Below, piece after piece: positions 61,646 through 64,000 of a stretch of 64,000 nucleotides of DNA. This DNA is from Bryobacteraceae bacterium (GTDB lineage Bacteria > Acidobacteriota > Terriglobia > Bryobacterales > Bryobacteraceae). The stretch's first letter is position 1. Every line of letters starts with the position of its first letter. The stretch covers positions 1 through 64,000 of the forward strand of contig JAICJH010000005.1 of NCBI GenBank assembly GCA_025928545.1, given 5' to 3'. Both the position numbers and the translations under genes were made by a program. The notes beneath the pieces were generated by a model. That model did not search any database and was not told where the DNA came from. It saw only the letters and a list, made by a program, of their open reading frames with translations.

Positions 61646-61671
61646 GTACCAGTGTTTTGATACTTTGGTAC
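61646..61671 (+). promoter_or_regulatory. GTACCA-N14-TGGTAC palindrome
   Basis: GTACCA (61646-61651) and TGGTAC (61666-61671) form an inverted repeat 30-50 bp before the GTG of the partial FG-GAP gene. The GGTACC at 61667-61672 is itself palindromic. It resembles GGTAC-AAAA-GTACC at 58162. Confidence 0.4.
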
Positions 61672-61698
61672 CAATCCCTCCGGAGATTTAGCGAAAAC

Positions 61699-64000
61699 GT
61701 GTTTAAACGTACCTTATATTGGGTTCTCATTCCCCTCGTAGCTTTAGGAGCTGTGACAGCTGCTTCGGTGACTTACATCGACTCAGCTGGGGGGCGGTTC
61801 TTCGATGAAGGCAGGCAAATCAAAGAAGGGTTGGGCGCAATGGCCCACACGCTGAAAGCAAAGGACTTCAGCGCCATCGAGGGCTATTACTCGCCGCAAT
61901 ACACGGGTACGCCGCTGGGCCTGACCTCTCTCCGGCAATCGGAATTGAAAGACGGCATTCACCGGCTGGTGATGGCGGCCGATCAATCCAAATGCGGCCG
62001 GGCCGAGGTAGTCGACGAATGGAAGAAGTACCTCGAGTCCTTCGATTCGATCGACGAGTTTTCCATGTACGTCGACAAGCTGGAAAAGTGGGGCTCGACG
62101 GACGCAATGACGGCACGGGTCCGCTTCGAAGTAATCGCTACGCCGCATGGAGCGACACAGGCCGGTATTGATCGCGGCTATTTTCAGATGTCTTTCCGGG
62201 CCGGCGGCTCGCACGGACTTGAAATTACCGCGGCTTCGCTGGACCAGGGCGACCGTTATATCGGCGACAAGCCGCAATTTAACGACGTGGCCCATGACGC
62301 CGGAATCGATTTTACGAACCAATACTACCCGGGCTTCCTGGACCAAAAGCTGGCCTTCGGCATGATCAAGTACGGCCCGGCGGGAATCACCGCCGCCGAC
62401 GTGGATAACGACGGCTTTTACGATCTATTCATTCCGGATGGCGTAGCGTCGAAGTTTTTCCACAACCTGGGAAACGGCAAATTCGAAGACGTCACCGCGA
62501 AATCCGGCCTGTCCGGGCTGGACGGCGTCAGCGTCGCGCTGTTCGCGGATTACGACAACGATGGCTACAAAGACCTGTTCGTCAGCCGCACTTTTAAGCC
62601 GAACCAACTTTTTCACAATAACCATGACGGCACGTTTACCGACGTGACGGCGAAATCCGGCATTGCCGAAGATTGCTGCACGACGGTCGCGTCCTGGGCC
62701 GACTACGATAACGACGGCTATCTGGACCTCTACGTAGGCCGTTATCTTGACCCGCGGAAAGAAATCCCAACGACGTTTTACGCCCGCAACGGCCTTCACA
62801 ACCAGCTGTACCACAACAACGGCAACGGCACTTTTACCAACGTAACGGAAAAAGCAGGGGTCGGCGAAGTCGGCCTTTGTTTGGGGAATGTGTGGGGGGA
62901 TTACAACGACGACGGCTACCCGGATCTCTATGTTGTGAATGACTTTGGCCGCAAAACCTTGTATCGGAATAACAAGGACGGCACGTTTACAGACGTCACC
63001 GTTGAAAGTGGCACACTTGCGTATGGTGCGGGAATGAGTGCCAGCTTTTCCGATTATGACAACGACGGAAAACTCGACCTGTACAGCACGGATATAAGGT
63101 CGGAAGATGCCTGGTACGCGGAATGGCCGACAGTGGCCCGGTATATGGTCAATACCTGGAGACAGGGCGTCTGGGTCACGGACATGCCGCTGTACATGCA
63201 GGTTTTCCGCCAGTCGGGCACCGATTTCGTCAAGGTTTTCAAGCAGATGGCCGACGGCAACGTCCTGCTCCGGAACCGAGGCGACGGGACTTTTGAAGAT
63301 ACCAGCGCGAAGCACCACGCCAATCCTCCCGGCTGGTTCTGGGGCGCGACATTTCAGGATTTCGACAACGACGGCTGGCAGGACATATATGCCGCCAATG
63401 GTTGGGTTTACAACGATAAAGACACCGAAATCGAGCTGAACTTCCTCAACGGCGTCGTCACCCAGCAGAAACTCTATAAAAGCGGGATTTTCTTCGATCC
63501 GGCGCACTTTGGGCACACTTCCTGGCATGGCTGGGAACACAACCGCTACATGCGCAATCGCGGGGACGGCAGCTTCGAGGAAATCGGGCGCGCCGCCGGT
63601 AACGATCTGCTGCTGAACTCCCGGGGCGTGGCCGCGGCGGACTACTGGAACCGTGGCGTGATGGACATTGCCGTCTCAGCCTCAACCGACAGGCACGCGT
63701 TGCTGCGTAACGAAGTAGCAAGCGGAAGACACTGGTTACAAGTGGAACTGGTAGGGGTGAAGTCGAACCGCGATGCCGTGGGGGCGAGGATTTCAATCCG
63801 CGTCAAGGGAAAGCCTCAGATGCGCGAAATCGTGCTGGGTGACGGCTACGGATCGCAAAATTCCCTGCGCCAGCATTTTGGAATCGGCGACGAGATGATT
63901 GTCGACGAACTCACCGTAAAATGGCCCCGCTCCGCCACGGTTCAGACTTTCAAATCAGTTCCGGGCGATCGGATTATCGAGATCACCGAAGGCGTCAACG
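61699..64000 (+). CDS. FG-GAP/ASPIC-UnbV surface protein (3' end outside window)
   Basis: GTG 61699, with GGAG some thirteen bases upstream, opens a frame of at least 767 codons to the window edge. A signal anchor (FKRTLYWVLIPLVALGAVTA) is followed by a 190-residue domain without a recognised name (FSAIEGYYSPQYTGTPLGLT, HGLEITAASLDQGDRYIGD). Then come FG-GAP/VCBS repeats (ITAADVDNDGFYDLFIPDGV, LFADYDNDGYKDLFVSRTFK, WADYDNDGYLDLYVGRYLDP, WGDYNDDGYPDLYVVNDFG). The ASPIC/UnbV domain (RHWLQVELVGVKSNRDAVGA, VKWPRSATVQTFKS) is nearly complete at the edge. It is related to the 555-residue protein at 58192, with an added N-terminal domain. Probably periplasmic or surface-exposed. Confidence 0.9.
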   Translation, partial: MFKRTLYWVLIPLVALGAVTAASVTYIDSAGGRFFDEGRQIKEGLGAMAHTLKAKDFSAIEGYYSPQYTGTPLGLTSLRQSELKDGIHRLVMAADQSKCGRAEVVDEWKKYLESFDSIDEFSMYVDKLEKWGSTDAMTARVRFEVIATPHGATQAGIDRGYFQMSFRAGGSHGLEITAASLDQGDRYIGDKPQFNDVAHDAGIDFTNQYYPGFLDQKLAFGMIKYGPAGITAADVDNDGFYDLFIPDGVASKFFHNLGNGKFEDVTAKSGLSGLDGVSVALFADYDNDGYKDLFVSRTFKPNQLFHNNHDGTFTDVTAKSGIAEDCCTTVASWADYDNDGYLDLYVGRYLDPRKEIPTTFYARNGLHNQLYHNNGNGTFTNVTEKAGVGEVGLCLGNVWGDYNDDGYPDLYVVNDFGRKTLYRNNKDGTFTDVTVESGTLAYGAGMSASFSDYDNDGKLDLYSTDIRSEDAWYAEWPTVARYMVNTWRQGVWVTDMPLYMQVFRQSGTDFVKVFKQMADGNVLLRNRGDGTFEDTSAKHHANPPGWFWGATFQDFDNDGWQDIYAANGWVYNDKDTEIELNFLNGVVTQQKLYKSGIFFDPAHFGHTSWHGWEHNRYMRNRGDGSFEEIGRAAGNDLLLNSRGVAAADYWNRGVMDIAVSASTDRHALLRNEVASGRHWLQVELVGVKSNRDAVGARISIRVKGKPQMREIVLGDGYGSQNSLRQHFGIGDEMIVDELTVKWPRSATVQTFKSVPGDRIIEITEGVN

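Noticed and set aside
1-64000. tRNA, rRNA, CRISPR array, transposase or phage genes
   Set aside because: No TPsiC-arm-like sequence with cloverleaf, no spaced identical repeats and no transposase or integrase motif were seen by eye; an automated scan was not possible.

Overview
The window is 64 kb of GC-rich chromosomal DNA with dense, mostly short-spaced genes. The content points to an Acidobacteriota of the Solibacter/Bryobacter type. It carries a TIGR03435-family protein (5602-6507) and a very large secreted protein ending in a TIGR03437 domain (52007-58027); both families were first defined from expansions in Solibacter. It also has DUF1552/DUF1592 pairs, PEP-CTERM proteins, FG-GAP/ASPIC-UnbV proteins and three toxin-antitoxin loci. 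No tRNA, rRNA, CRISPR array, transposase or prophage was seen.

Layout. 1-3064: the N-terminal two thirds of an MrfA-like helicase, a RHH/PIN toxin-antitoxin pair with a three-site operator, and a HEAT-repeat protein. 3132-9397: a seven-heme cytochrome fused to TPRs, the TIGR03435 protein, and a four-gene envelope-sensing operon (DUF5668 protein, LiaF-like protein, LytS-type kinase, LytTR regulator). 9416-18021: a Tad-pilus-like TadG protein, a JmjC/cupin oxygenase followed by a tiny lysine-rich protein, a secreted protein with a duplicated Cys-containing domain, a DUF1569 protein, a DUF433/DUF5615 toxin-antitoxin pair, and a TadE-TadE-TadG operon containing a paralogue of the first TadG. 18178-19696: two paralogous PEP-CTERM proteins.

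19641-25454 is housekeeping. rsfS-rlmH-accD-folC run on the minus strand. Divergent to them is an M15-peptidase-like secreted protein followed by overlapping pabA and pabB, so p-aminobenzoate synthesis and folate polyglutamylation flank one another. 25479-33697: a UPF0173 hydrolase, a metH-DUF4380-transglutaminase-like operon, two uncharacterised proteins and an OmpA-like lipid-envelope protein. 33856-36062: a small membrane protein and a hipA-hipB module in reversed order. 36311-40922: a xylose-isomerase-like TIM barrel protein and gamma-glutamyltranspeptidase, divergent from an S9 peptidase. 40943-47788: a Uma2 nuclease and two leucine-rich-repeat proteins, divergent from a DUF1592 cytochrome and a Tat-exported DUF1552 protein. 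47819-52003: a D-serine dehydratase-like enzyme, an O-methyltransferase, an 11-repeat SEL1 protein and a DUF1648 membrane protein. 52007-64000: the 2,000-residue Ig-like protein, an ASPIC/UnbV protein, a carotenoid oxygenase and a second, partial ASPIC/UnbV protein.

Two themes cut across the genes. First, many genes lack a Shine-Dalgarno sequence but have a TAnnnT -10-like hexamer 5-8 nt before the start codon, as expected for leaderless transcripts; one divergent pair (44485/44503) shares a single symmetric -10 element with start codons exactly 18 bp apart. Second, well-formed palindromes occur at toxin-antitoxin promoters and before the secreted-protein genes near the right end. The most system-like unknown is the oxygenase/lysine-rich peptide pair at 10867-12276.
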